NCBI RefSeq assembly: GCF_002734285.1
Contig: NZ_NSEA01000009.1
Span: 1 to 64,000 of the forward strand
Source of the DNA: Fredinandcohnia onubensis
GTDB lineage: Bacteria; Bacillota; Bacilli; Bacillales; Bacillaceae_L
Length of the DNA: 64,000 nt
Direction of reading: 5' to 3'
Part shown: piece after piece, positions 44,215-51,980 of the stretch
Layout: each line of letters opens with the position of its first letter
Position numbering within the stretch: the stretch's first letter is position 1
Position numbers and translations under genes: made by a program
The notes under the pieces: generated by a model
Databases searched by the model: none
What the model saw: the letters and a program-made list of their open reading frames with translations, nothing else
What the model was told of the DNA's origin: nothing

Positions 44215-45426
44215 TTAATCTCGTTCAATTACTTTGATTCCTTTATAAAAGACTTTTTTAATTTGTTCTACATCTGTAATTTCCAAACCTGGTATGCCCT
44301 CAGCGACTAGGAAATTGGCTTCAAGTCCTGGTTTTAACTTTCCAAATTGTTTTTCTTTCCCTAGAATTCTAGCTGGGTTTGCGGTTAATAATGCAAGAAT
44401 GTCGTTCTCATTGTAGCAATCCTTTAACAATTTCATCGCTTGCTCGGCAATTAGCATCAAAGAATCGGGCCCTTTTAAAGAGCGGTCCTGAAACGGCAGC
44501 CATGGAACTCCAGAATAAGGTGGCAAGTATGCATCTGTTGAAATAGAAACAGGAATCTGTTTCTGTACCAACTTCTTAATTTCCTCAGGAGAGTTGGGTG
44601 GTAGATGTGTTCCGCCCATTGGAGTAGCGACAATCTGTATTCCTTTGTCAGCCACTTGATTAATCTGCTCATCCGTAATCCCGTGGGCATGGTGCAAGAC
44701 ATCAAACCCAGCTTTAAGGGTCAGCTCAATTCCTTCTTTACCCGCAACATGGCAACCAATTTTCTTACCCATTTCATGAAAAATAGAGACAAGTTTCTGC
44801 AGTTGACGGCGGGTATAAATGATTTCGCCTGCTCTTGGTACCACATCTTCCGTAAAATTAGCTGGGGTGGCATTGATAAATATATTTTCACCAGGATAAT
44901 CACTGTTTTCGGCAATTTTTTTTACCAGAGTAGATGAAGTTAAGTCATCATGTGTAACAGCCGTTGATTCGGTAATCGATGTGAAGTGAGCAAGTTTCTC
45001 AAAGCCAATGGAGATGCTTGTCGTTGCAAACGAGATATCCATTGGAAAACCAGCCACTGCTTCACGATAATCAATTATCGAAAAATCACATAGGGGATGA
45101 CCACATATTTGCTCACCTAATGCCGTAATTCCAGAGGATAAAGCCTTAAAAAGAATCCCTTTCCCGGCAATAAAATGGGTCTCAGGAGTTACCGGATAAA
45201 GTGAAGTAGGCGCAAACTCAAGTAAATGGGTATGACAGTCAACAAGTGATGGTGTAATCACATGCTTTGAACAATCAACCACCTCAACATCAGGGTATTG
45301 AGTTTGTAAATCATTCCACGTACCTACTACTTTAATTAATCCGTTTTCGACCAACATTCCACCGATTTCAATCGTTCCCGCTTCCGAAACTGTAATGAGT
45401 TTTTTTCCGCGAATAATATATTTCAT
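44215..45426 (-). CDS. Amidohydrolase family protein (imidazolonepropionase-like)
   Basis: The 403-residue metal-dependent hydrolase has a composite N/C-terminal beta domain (GKKLITVSEAG, GLEANFLVAEG) around a TIM barrel. VDCHTH gives two metal ligands, GCHVAGKEG and VLHHAHG further His residues, and STDAYLPP the catalytic Asp. This matches the imidazolonepropionase/dihydroorotase-like amidohydrolases acting on cyclic amides. Its start lies 6 bp after the stop of the transporter upstream on the same strand, so the pair probably takes up and hydrolyses one compound. The actual substrate is unknown. Confidence 0.85.
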   Translation of the reverse strand: MKYIIRGKKLITVSEAGTIEIGGMLVENGLIKVVGTWNDLQTQYPDVEVVDCSKHVITPSLVDCHTHLLEFAPTSLYPVTPETHFIAGKGILFKALSSGITALGEQICGHPLCDFSIIDYREAVAGFPMDISFATTSISIGFEKLAHFTSITESTAVTHDDLTSSTLVKKIAENSDYPGENIFINATPANFTEDVVPRAGEIIYTRRQLQKLVSIFHEMGKKIGCHVAGKEGIELTLKAGFDVLHHAHGITDEQINQVADKGIQIVATPMGGTHLPPNSPEEIKKLVQKQIPVSISTDAYLPPYSGVPWLPFQDRSLKGPDSLMLIAEQAMKLLKDCYNENDILALLTANPARILGKEKQFGKLKPGLEANFLVAEGIPGLEITDVEQIKKVFYKGIKVIERD

Positions 45427-45432
45427 CTACCA

Positions 45433-46527
45433 TCACACCAAAAATGGAGTTAGCCAGTAGCCGAGCACACAGGCTGTGGCAATGCGGATAATCAGTCCAA
45501 TTACCGCAGCTCCAAGTACTTCTCTTTCTGTAAGGTCTGAGGTTTCAGCCCAAGTGACAGGCACTTGGCCAAAAATGACAGATAACGGCAAACCTGAATT
45601 AGCAAGAACAAATGAACCAACAATTAATCGAGGATCAATGGTTGTAGCAAGGTCTGCAAGTTGTGCAACTGCCAATGTTGGTGCAGCAAGTACCGAAACG
45701 ATTCCAGTAGCAGGTTCGATACTAAGAAACGTTAGACTAGAAGAAAGACCTGATTCAATTAAGCTCCAGATACCCGCAAATTTTAATGCGCCGATGAAAA
45801 AGAATACAGCAGCTACCGCAGGGATGATAATAAGAAAGAGTAGTTCTGCTCCTTCTTTAGCTGATGCAAAAACCGTGTTTAAAAACCGTGTGTTGGGCGT
45901 AAAACGAGGTAATTCGGTAAGTTCTACTTTTTTTGTGTCTCGGTAAATCGTTCTTGATAGTACGAGTGGAACAATCACAATTGGAACGAAAATAGATAAT
46001 ATTACTAATGGAAAAGCATTTATTCCAAAAACGGAAAGAGCAATCAGTCCAAGTACAAAGGTAGCAAAGGATTGGGGGGACTGAATCATTGTCGCAACGG
46101 CAATTTTTTGTTCAGCCTTTGTCGCATTTGCCTTTACTAAAATCGGTCCGGAAATTTTTCCAGCTGCATTTATATCTCCAAGAATATTGTACACACTTGG
46201 GATGATGACTGAAGGATTGATTTTAAACCACTTCATAATGGGGACAAAAATCCGAATCAATCCGTCTGTAAACCCTAATCGTTCTAGTATCCTACCAACG
46301 ATAACGCTTACAATAATAGCAATGCCAATTTCACTTGTGAGGAAAATATCTACAACAACTGGTTTTACTTCTTGAATGATGGTATCAAAAAGCGTAGACA
46401 TAGAATTAGGAGAAAGTAATAAAAGAAGCAGTAAACCAAAAACTAAAATAACCCCGATGATTTCCCACATATGCCAATTTGCTCTTGCTGTTTTTGGCAT
46501 GGATTGTGGTTCTTTGTTCTTCTCCAT
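45433..46527 (-). CDS. Gate-domain (nucleoside-recognition) membrane protein
   Basis: The 364-residue protein with about nine helices carries the Gate domain seen in nucleoside transporters and YjiH-type proteins: IIVSVIVGRILERLGF and PSVYNILGDINAAGKISGPILVKANATKAEQKIA in the first half, a second copy ending VGSFVLANSGLPLSVIFGQVP. The duplicated antiparallel layout fits transport. The ATG at 46527 has GGAGG eight bases upstream; the longer frame crosses this site. It is first gene of an operon with the amidohydrolase, so it likely imports that enzyme's substrate. Confidence 0.78.
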   Translation of the reverse strand: MEKNKEPQSMPKTARANWHMWEIIGVILVFGLLLLLLLSPNSMSTLFDTIIQEVKPVVVDIFLTSEIGIAIIVSVIVGRILERLGFTDGLIRIFVPIMKWFKINPSVIIPSVYNILGDINAAGKISGPILVKANATKAEQKIAVATMIQSPQSFATFVLGLIALSVFGINAFPLVILSIFVPIVIVPLVLSRTIYRDTKKVELTELPRFTPNTRFLNTVFASAKEGAELLFLIIIPAVAAVFFFIGALKFAGIWSLIESGLSSSLTFLSIEPATGIVSVLAAPTLAVAQLADLATTIDPRLIVGSFVLANSGLPLSVIFGQVPVTWAETSDLTEREVLGAAVIGLIIRIATACVLGYWLTPFLV

Positions 46528-46666
46528 ATTGAGTCCTCCAGACATATATTTATCATTATTCAATTTATGTCTAAAATAAGGATAGGTGCCTGTTTGACTG
46601 GGTCTTTTACATGCATAATATCTTTTAATTCCCTCATAATAAGGGAAAAAGGAAAAGTGTGAGAAT

Positions 46667-47101
46667 ATGAACAATAACGAAATCGTGATTGAGGAACTAA
46701 ACACTTTATTAAGAGGATGTTATATGGGAATTCGTGCCTTTGAACATCATATTCAAAATCTTGACGATCCAGCGTTAAAGCAGAGGTTCCAAGCGATGCA
46801 GCAAGAGACCAAGCAAAATGCTCAAATAATCGCTGAAAGGATTCAGAATTTAAATGGAGTGCCTGCGGATAACGAGGGTTTATCCGGAAGAATCCACAGT
46901 TCCATGCACAAAATGATGCTTTCCAACGATCCAGAGGGGATTATGAAAGATGCCATAAAAGGGCTAGATAAATATGGTGTTGAGTATTCAGAAGAGCTTG
47001 TTAAGGGAGATCTTGATGCAGAAAGCAGGAAAATAGCTGAAGAGGTCATCGATACAAGTCGCAGACATGCAGAAGAGATTAAAATCTTACTTAATAGATG
47101 A
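46667..47101 (+). CDS. DUF2383 ferritin-like protein
   Basis: The 144-residue helical protein matches the DUF2383 (PA2169-like) ferritin-like four-helix bundle: IEELNTLLRGCYMGIRAFEHHIQNL, a central amphipathic helix, and SRRHAEEIKILL at the end. Glu and His residues in the helices could bind metal, but no function is established. It has its own promoter region, divergent from the transporter operon. Confidence 0.8.
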   Translation: MNNNEIVIEELNTLLRGCYMGIRAFEHHIQNLDDPALKQRFQAMQQETKQNAQIIAERIQNLNGVPADNEGLSGRIHSSMHKMMLSNDPEGIMKDAIKGLDKYGVEYSEELVKGDLDAESRKIAEEVIDTSRRHAEEIKILLNR

Positions 47102-47116
47102 ACCATAGATTAAAGT

Positions 47117-47152
47117 ACGACACACTCATTAACACTTAAGAGTGTGTTTTTT
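47117..47152 (+). terminator. Terminator after the DUF2383 gene
   Basis: ACACACTC and GAGTGTGT pair around ATTAACACTTAA, followed by six T residues. Confidence 0.85.
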
Positions 47153-47159
47153 AACGCCA

Positions 47160-47190
47160 AAAAGACAGCCTTGTAGGAGACTGTCTTTGG
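47160..47190 (-). terminator. Terminator of the leftward AhpD-like gene
   Basis: AAAGACAG and CTGTCTTT pair around CCTTGTAGGAGA; on the minus strand the stem is followed by TTTT, 13 bp after the stop of the AhpD-like gene. Confidence 0.65.
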
Positions 47191-47202
47191 GTTAAAAAGG
47201 TT

Positions 47203-47568
47203 TTACTGTTTCAATTGGTTCAATTCTTCAATACTCTCCTGAACAAGTGTAACGGCTTGACTCATGGCTGCTCCTCCACCAAACGCCGCAGTTACACCGA
47301 CAGCTTCGAGTATTTCCTCTTCAGAACAACCTTGATCTAAACAGCCTTTTGTATGGTAGATGATACAATATTCATCTTGTGAATACAGACTTATTCCTAA
47401 AGCAATAAGTTGTTTTTGTTTTTGAGATAAAACGCCCTCTTTAAAGCATTCTTCTGTAAAAGCATTATATAACTCAGCAAGCTTTGGCATTTTTTTTGTG
47501 AAGGTACCTAAACCAGTCTTATAATCAAGGAGGGCAGCCTCCGTTGAATTTCTAGCTTCAATATCCAT
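47203..47568 (-). CDS. Carboxymuconolactone decarboxylase/AhpD-like protein
   Basis: The 121-residue helical protein belongs to the CMD/AhpD superfamily: [53 protein letters not shown]. One Cys-x-x-x-His (CIIYH) replaces the paired CxxC-type redox Cys of AhpD, so a peroxidase role is uncertain. The ATG has GAGGAAT upstream. Confidence 0.85.
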   Translation of the reverse strand: MDIEARNSTEAALLDYKTGLGTFTKKMPKLAELYNAFTEECFKEGVLSQKQKQLIALGISLYSQDEYCIIYHTKGCLDQGCSEEEILEAVGVTAAFGGGAAMSQAVTLVQESIEELNQLKQ

Positions 47569-47593
47569 AATATTGATTCCTCTTTTCTAAAGC

Positions 47594-47740
47594 TTATTTG
47601 TATCCCTTTGCATTTGGATCCATGCTATTAGCACCATAATCTGGAACATGGCTTGCATGTTTTTCATGGTATCTTGATCCTGAACCAACATCATTATTTC
47701 TTTGTTGTTTCGCGTTGTTATTTCCTTTTTGCTTTGCCAT
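47594..47740 (-). CDS. Small basic hydrophilic protein, 48 residues
   Basis: This short gene encodes MAKQKGNNNAKQQRN followed by a Gly/Ser/His-rich middle and ends MDPNAKGYK. A GAGGTG ribosome site lies 6 bp before the chosen ATG (an extra ATG directly precedes it). The composition, rich in Lys, Asn, Gln and His with no hydrophobic core, recalls minor small acid-soluble spore proteins, but I do not recognise a specific family. It sits between the AhpD-like gene and splB on the same strand. Confidence 0.6.
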   Translation of the reverse strand: MAKQKGNNNAKQQRNNDVGSGSRYHEKHASHVPDYGANSMDPNAKGYK

Positions 47741-47763
47741 CATTTTCACCTCTGCATTTTTTT

Positions 47764-47790
47764 GGGACGAGGGACCTGTCCCTGTGTCCC
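47764..47790. repeat. Dispersed GGGAC palindrome
   Basis: A full CT-centred 27-nt copy, GGGACGAGGGACCTGTCCCT then GTGTCCC, lies between splB and the small protein gene. Confidence 0.85.
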
Positions 47791-47829
47791 TGACAAGGAT
47801 ACCTTGTCCAACGGTATTGTTACCTTGAT

Positions 47830-48855
47830 TTATGTGAAGTATTCTAGTTTTGCGTTAGGGAAAAATTTTTCCATATATGAATAGAGGTGTTTTTTGATAT
47901 CCTCTTCTTCATCCTTCTGATAGATGTATTTTCCGATCCCGTATTTACCCCACTTATACCTTCTTTTTTCTTCATCTAGTTCCAATTTAGTCATTGGGTA
48001 ATTTTTTTCGATGACCCTTTTTGCTGGCTTGGTAAATCGGTGTTGAATAAACTCAAAAGTTAAGTCCTTTTTGGCTTCTGGTGGCAATTCGGCCTCTAAT
48101 CGTTCGAACATCTTATAGTATCCATCTTCCCATCCTTCATGGAGGTAGATGGGAGCTATAATAAACCCAAGAGGATAACCGGCCCTCGCAACTTTACCAG
48201 CAGCCTCGATTCTTTTTTCTAATGGGGATGTTCCAGGTTCAAAGTTCTTTACAATATAATCAGCATTCATACTAAAGCGGAACCTGGTTTTGCCGTTGTG
48301 TTTGGCATCTAATAAATGATCGACGTGATGAAACTTTGTCACAAACCGTAATTTACCGTATTCTGATTCACCAAAATGTTCAATCGCTCTTTTTAGAGTA
48401 TGTGTTAAATGATCAATCCCTACAATGTCCGATGTACAAGATGCTTCAAACCTCGTTATTTCAGGTGCACGCTCCGCCATATATTGATCAGCTGCCTCTA
48501 GAATTTCGTCAACATTTACATATGTACGAATATATGGCTTCGATCCCATCGTTGTTTGCAGATAACAATAATGACAATGACCCATACAGCCAGTTGCGAA
48601 GGGAATCGCATATTCTGCAGAAGGCTTTGAGGTGTCAAATTTAAGTGTTTTTCTTATCCCCACTACAAGAGTTGATTTAGCAACTCGGTATTTTTGGAAG
48701 TCGTTATCACCTGGTAAGTTTCTTACCTGATTGTGTGATGTGGTATATCGAATCTCAACATCCATCTTTTCAAATTTTTCAAGAAGCTGTTTTCCTAACG
48801 GGTAATCTAATGCTTTCGGTTCAAAATAAATGAGCTTTGGATTAAATGGCTTCAT
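47830..48855 (-). CDS. splB: Spore photoproduct lyase
   Basis: SplB repairs the thymine dimer (spore photoproduct) formed by UV in spore DNA, using SAM radical chemistry. The 341-residue protein has the cluster motif C90-MGH-C94-HY-C97 followed by Tyr98. It also has the H-donor Cys (Cys140) in FEASCTSDIVGIDH and the conserved RFVTKFHHVDHLL and RFRFSMNADYI stretches. It overlaps splA by 4 bp. In B. subtilis splAB is transcribed late in the forespore, and the same is expected here. Confidence 0.95.
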   Translation of the reverse strand: MKPFNPKLIYFEPKALDYPLGKQLLEKFEKMDVEIRYTTSHNQVRNLPGDNDFQKYRVAKSTLVVGIRKTLKFDTSKPSAEYAIPFATGCMGHCHYCYLQTTMGSKPYIRTYVNVDEILEAADQYMAERAPEITRFEASCTSDIVGIDHLTHTLKRAIEHFGESEYGKLRFVTKFHHVDHLLDAKHNGKTRFRFSMNADYIVKNFEPGTSPLEKRIEAAGKVARAGYPLGFIIAPIYLHEGWEDGYYKMFERLEAELPPEAKKDLTFEFIQHRFTKPAKRVIEKNYPMTKLELDEEKRRYKWGKYGIGKYIYQKDEEEDIKKHLYSYMEKFFPNAKLEYFT

Positions 48856-49100
48856 TCGAATGTCCCTTCCGAAACATCCCCATAGTAATACTGATAGGCT
48901 TGGTTTGCTTCTTCTTCTGTGGAATAAACAGCAACCTCATTTGATAATGGATAATACGTTTCATACAGAAACAGGGCTAACTCATTTGGTCTCTCAGGGT
49001 GATTCACTACGGCTGCCGCTTGGATATTAGCTACATCTTGAGTGTGGGGATTTCGATAAAATACATAAACAACATCTCCAGCCTGATACATTTGTTCCAT
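48852..49100 (-). CDS. splA: SplA, transcriptional regulator of spore photoproduct lyase
   Basis: The 82-residue protein matches SplA: YQAGDVVYVFYRNPHTQDVANIQAA and LALFLYETYYPLSNEVAVYSTEEEANQAY. In B. subtilis SplA is a small TRAP-like protein that lowers splB expression. The ATG at 49100 has AAAGGTGATG upstream, and its stop overlaps the splB start (ATGA). The longer frame passes through a palindromic repeat and is not used. Confidence 0.92.
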   Translation of the reverse strand: MEQMYQAGDVVYVFYRNPHTQDVANIQAAAVVNHPERPNELALFLYETYYPLSNEVAVYSTEEEANQAYQYYYGDVSEGTFE

Positions 49101-49117
49101 GACATCACCTTTACAGT

Positions 49118-49182
49118 GGGACAGAGGTCCTTCGTCCCAAAATTTGTTTTTAGCTGGGACAACGAACTTGTGCCTGTGTCCC
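49118..49182. repeat. Inverted doublet of the dispersed palindrome upstream of splA
   Basis: GGGACAGAGGTCCTTCGTCC... (49118-49138) and GGGACAACGAACTTGTGCCT... (49156-49182) lie 17 bp apart in the region that must hold the splA promoter. They end about 18 bp upstream of the splA ATG. Confidence 0.7.
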
Positions 49183-49343
49183 AATAAAAAAGATTAAATC
49201 CTTTTTACTCATTTTTGCTATTCATTACCTAAGTTATGTCTGTTGGATTATGGAAAAAGATGAGGTTCATGCAACCATGTATGTTCCTTTACCATTTTGA
49301 AAATACTACCAATAGTAACTATGATTAGTAGAGGTGAAAAATT

Positions 49344-49769
49344 GTGATTGCATTAAATTCAGTAATCGATGGGAAAAAAGCAAACTTTGGCGCAGTCCGA
49401 GATATATTTGATTCCCATGGATGCAGTTTTTGTAGTAACTTTGAATATGATCAAGGAAAGTTCGATGCTGTATTATCGCGTGAAAATGGAGAAACCATTT
49501 ATTTACGAGTTCCTTTTTTTGTTGTAGAAGGAATGCTTGATCATTCGAGTGCACAAATTCAATTCGGTACCCCATATGTCATAAAGCATATTGTGAATTT
49601 TGGTCTCGACCATGACGAAAACTCATTTGTCACTGCAACGACTGGACTTGACCAATTCCAAGAGCCACTGGATAAGGATGGGCGTATATCCGATAAAAGC
49701 AGATGGGAACAAGCTGGTGTAGAAGTAGTAGATCGCATATACAATTCCATGAGAGACTTAGTATCCTAA
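49344..49769 (+). CDS. YugN-like family protein
   Basis: The 141-residue soluble protein resembles the YugN-like family of Bacilli: an alpha/beta fold with DIFDSHGCSFCSNFEYDQGKFD, ETIYLRVPFFVVEGMLD, FGTPYVIKHIVNFGLD and FQEPLDKDGRISDKSRWEQAG. No function is known. An AGAGGTG ribosome site precedes a start at 49344 (ATT-GCA reads after GTG/TTG context, so the first codon is not certain). Confidence 0.7.
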   Translation: MIALNSVIDGKKANFGAVRDIFDSHGCSFCSNFEYDQGKFDAVLSRENGETIYLRVPFFVVEGMLDHSSAQIQFGTPYVIKHIVNFGLDHDENSFVTATTGLDQFQEPLDKDGRISDKSRWEQAGVEVVDRIYNSMRDLVS

Positions 49770-49770
49770 T

Positions 49771-49836
49771 GGGACGGAGGGACAGGTAACCTGTCCCGTT
49801 TTTTATTTTTGGACAATGGACCTGACCCTGTGACCC
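49771..49836. repeat. Palindrome doublet, first copy acting as a terminator
   Basis: The first copy (49771-49797) contains GGGACAGGTAACCTGTCCC, a 9-bp perfect inverted repeat followed by GTTTTTTATTTTT, so it has the form of an intrinsic terminator for the YugN-like gene. The second copy, GGACAATGGACCTGACCCTG (49811 on), ends 2 bp before the uvsE stop codon. Confidence 0.8.
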
Positions 49837-49838
49837 AC

Positions 49839-50804
49839 TTATTTTAAATAAAAGGAAGAGCCGTCAATTATTTCAACATCATCCCTCGATTTGATTTTTT
49901 CCATTAGTTGAAAAAGTGCAGCGTCTTTTTTCTTTGCTTCGATCATGCAGTCGATTTGCGGAACACTGCCTTTGACTTCTTTTAAAAATGTAAAAAACAT
50001 TTCGATATCTACGAAGTCTGAATGATGACGAAAGGCTTCATTGCTTTTTGGACTTGAAATGTGCATTTTGATTGGGAGTGGTGAAAGTTTCCACGTTTGC
50101 ACAACTCGTTCCCAATGCATTGCCCAATTAGGATTCTCATGGTGGGCGAGATGATGATGATAATCAAATACAAGCGGAATATTTAGTTTTTCACATAAGT
50201 ACAGGGTATCTTCTAGGGTAAACGATGTATCATCATTTTCAAGCATGATCATCTTTTGAATTTTTGCCGGGACATCCATCCAATTGGTAACAAATCGTTC
50301 TAGTGAAACATCCGTTTCTTTATAGTTGCCACCAACATGCATGACACAGCGGTGAGTGGGATCTAGCCTCATAGCTCTTAAAAGAAGATAGTGAAGCTTT
50401 AGGGTGCGCACTGAGTTTTTAAGAATGTCCACCTGAGGAGAATTGATCAATACAAAGTGATCTGGATGAAAATCCACCCGGATATCATGTTCCTTCACAA
50501 AATCTCCAATTTCACGAAGGCTTGCCTTTAATGGTTTCATATAATTCCAATCAAGGAGCTCTTCATGATTGGCTAAAGGAATGAGTCGAGAAGTAAGGCG
50601 GTAAAAGTGAATGTCAGATGCCGCATTATGCTTTAGTAGTCTAAGTGTATTATGTAAATTGGAAAGGGCGATCCGCTCCAATTTACGAATCGCTGCCTCT
50701 CGGTCCTCTATTTTTTGAAATTGGGTAAATGTCATTGTTTTAGAAGGGGAAGCATTTTTAAGTTCCGTACTCATTGCCACGTAACCGAGACGTACCTTTG
50801 TCAT
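49839..50804 (-). CDS. uvsE: UV damage endonuclease UvsE (copy 1)
   Basis: UvsE (UVDE) nicks DNA 5' of UV photoproducts and abasic sites and starts alternative excision repair. The 321-residue protein is a TIM-barrel metal enzyme: VRLGYVAMS start, YRLTSRLIPLANH, VDFHPDHFVLINSP, MHVGG, LENDD, VFDYHHHLAHH, KMHISSPKS and MIEAKKKD provide the metal ligands. The third of three consecutive ATGs is used because GAGGTG lies 7 bp upstream. A second uvsE lies 58 bp upstream on the same strand. Confidence 0.93.
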   Translation of the reverse strand: MTKVRLGYVAMSTELKNASPSKTMTFTQFQKIEDREAAIRKLERIALSNLHNTLRLLKHNAASDIHFYRLTSRLIPLANHEELLDWNYMKPLKASLREIGDFVKEHDIRVDFHPDHFVLINSPQVDILKNSVRTLKLHYLLLRAMRLDPTHRCVMHVGGNYKETDVSLERFVTNWMDVPAKIQKMIMLENDDTSFTLEDTLYLCEKLNIPLVFDYHHHLAHHENPNWAMHWERVVQTWKLSPLPIKMHISSPKSNEAFRHHSDFVDIEMFFTFLKEVKGSVPQIDCMIEAKKKDAALFQLMEKIKSRDDVEIIDGSSFYLK

Positions 50805-50841
50805 CATCATTCACCTCAGATATTTATTAACGATTACTAGT

Positions 50842-50862
50842 GAGACAAGGGACCTTTGTCCC
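50842..50862. repeat. Short copy of the dispersed palindrome at a stop codon
   Basis: GAGACAAGGGACCTTTGTCCC reaches the stop codon of the second uvsE gene, so the insertion point is the very end of the coding region. Confidence 0.7.
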
Positions 50863-51815
50863 TACCACTCCACTGTTGAGCTAGATGTTCGCTTTACACC
50901 TCTGATTTTCGATATTTCTTCAACGAGTTTGTGCATGGCAAGGTTTTTTTGCTTTGCTTCAATCATGATATCGAAGTCTTCATCAAACTCCTTAGCCATT
51001 TTTAAAAAAGGCATAATAAAATCTAGTGACACAAAATCAGCATGTGAACGGTAGGCATTATCTGATTTGGGTGATGAAATATGCACCTTTGGTACAGTAG
51101 GCCTATCGTTCCAAGTATTGAAAATGCGTTCCAAATAAAGAGGGAGGTCAACGTCTCCCTTATTTGCCATATAGTGATGGTAATCGAGAACCATTGGAAT
51201 TTTTTCTTTTTCACAAGTAAGCAGTGTTTCTTCTACATCATAGGTTTTATCATCATTTTCAAGTGTCATTTGTTTCTTTATTTCATTTGGCAGTTGTTTA
51301 AGGTTTTGATGAAAACGTGATAATGATGTTTCCTTATCTCCATACGCACCACCAATGTGTATGTTAAGGACTCCTTTGTCAAGTGCATTCAATGCTTTAA
51401 GCATCTTGAAATGAAAATCCATATCGCTTACAGCGTTCGTCGTGACTTCGTCTCTTGGACTTGTAAAAAGAGTGAACTGATTCGGGTGAAAGCTTACCCT
51501 CATATTAAATTGTTTGATAAGTTGCCCAAGCTCGTCCCATTCATTCTTAAAGGGAGTGATGAAATCCCACATGACCTCAGGGTGGGTGGCCAAGGGGACA
51601 AGTGAGCTTGAAAGCCGGTAAACCTCAATTTCATGTGCGATATTATAATGCAGAATCCTCTTTGTATGAAGTAAATTCTGTGCGGTCACAAATTTTAGCT
51701 TTTCCATACGTTCATCTTTAGGAAGTGCTGCATACCGTGTGAAAGTTAATGATTTTGAAGGACTTGAATCCCACAAACCTAATGCATTTGCCACATAACC
51801 AAAACGAATTTTCAT
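50862..51815 (-). CDS. uvsE: UV damage endonuclease UvsE (copy 2)
   Basis: This second 317-residue UvsE has IRFGYVANALGLWDSSPSKSLTFTRY, YRLSSSLVPLATH, VSFHPNQFTLFTSP, NIHIGGAYGDKE, LENDDKTYD, VLDYHHYMAN, KVHISSPKS and MIEAKQKN. All metal-binding positions of the first copy are kept but the two differ throughout, so this is an old duplication or separate acquisition, not a recent tandem copy. Which paralogue is the main enzyme cannot be told. AAAGAGGG precedes the ATG. Confidence 0.93.
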   Translation of the reverse strand: MKIRFGYVANALGLWDSSPSKSLTFTRYAALPKDERMEKLKFVTAQNLLHTKRILHYNIAHEIEVYRLSSSLVPLATHPEVMWDFITPFKNEWDELGQLIKQFNMRVSFHPNQFTLFTSPRDEVTTNAVSDMDFHFKMLKALNALDKGVLNIHIGGAYGDKETSLSRFHQNLKQLPNEIKKQMTLENDDKTYDVEETLLTCEKEKIPMVLDYHHYMANKGDVDLPLYLERIFNTWNDRPTVPKVHISSPKSDNAYRSHADFVSLDFIMPFLKMAKEFDEDFDIMIEAKQKNLAMHKLVEEISKIRGVKRTSSSTVEW

Positions 51816-51829
51816 TTTTACCCTCTTTT

Positions 51830-51892
51830 GGAACGGGGCTCCCCAGTCCCTTTTTTATTTGCGGTGGGACAAGGAACCTGTCCCTATGTCCC
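51830..51892. repeat. Inverted doublet of the dispersed palindrome
   Basis: GGAACGGGGCTCCCCAGTCC... (51830-51850, changed centre) and GGGACAAGGAACCTGTCCCT... (51866-51892) are 15 bp apart between divergent uvsE and an unknown gene. Confidence 0.7.
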
Positions 51893-51923
51893 AGAATTTT
51901 GTTATATTTAATGTAAGGAGAAT

Positions 51924-51980
51924 ATGATGTTATTATGCGGAAGTTTCTATTTTTTATGGGGGGATGATGGGGATCGATAG
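51924..51980 (+). CDS. Possible 18-codon leader ORF
   Basis: A short frame starting with two ATGs at 51924 and 51927 has AAGGAG just upstream and stops at 51980, 17 bp inside the next gene in another frame. It could be a leader peptide coupling translation of that gene, or chance. Confidence 0.25.
   Translation: MMLLCGSFYFLWGDDGDR

Noticed and set aside
45476-45946. 156-residue plus-strand frame opposite the Gate-domain transporter
   Set aside because: It is an antisense shadow of a clear membrane protein gene with operon context.
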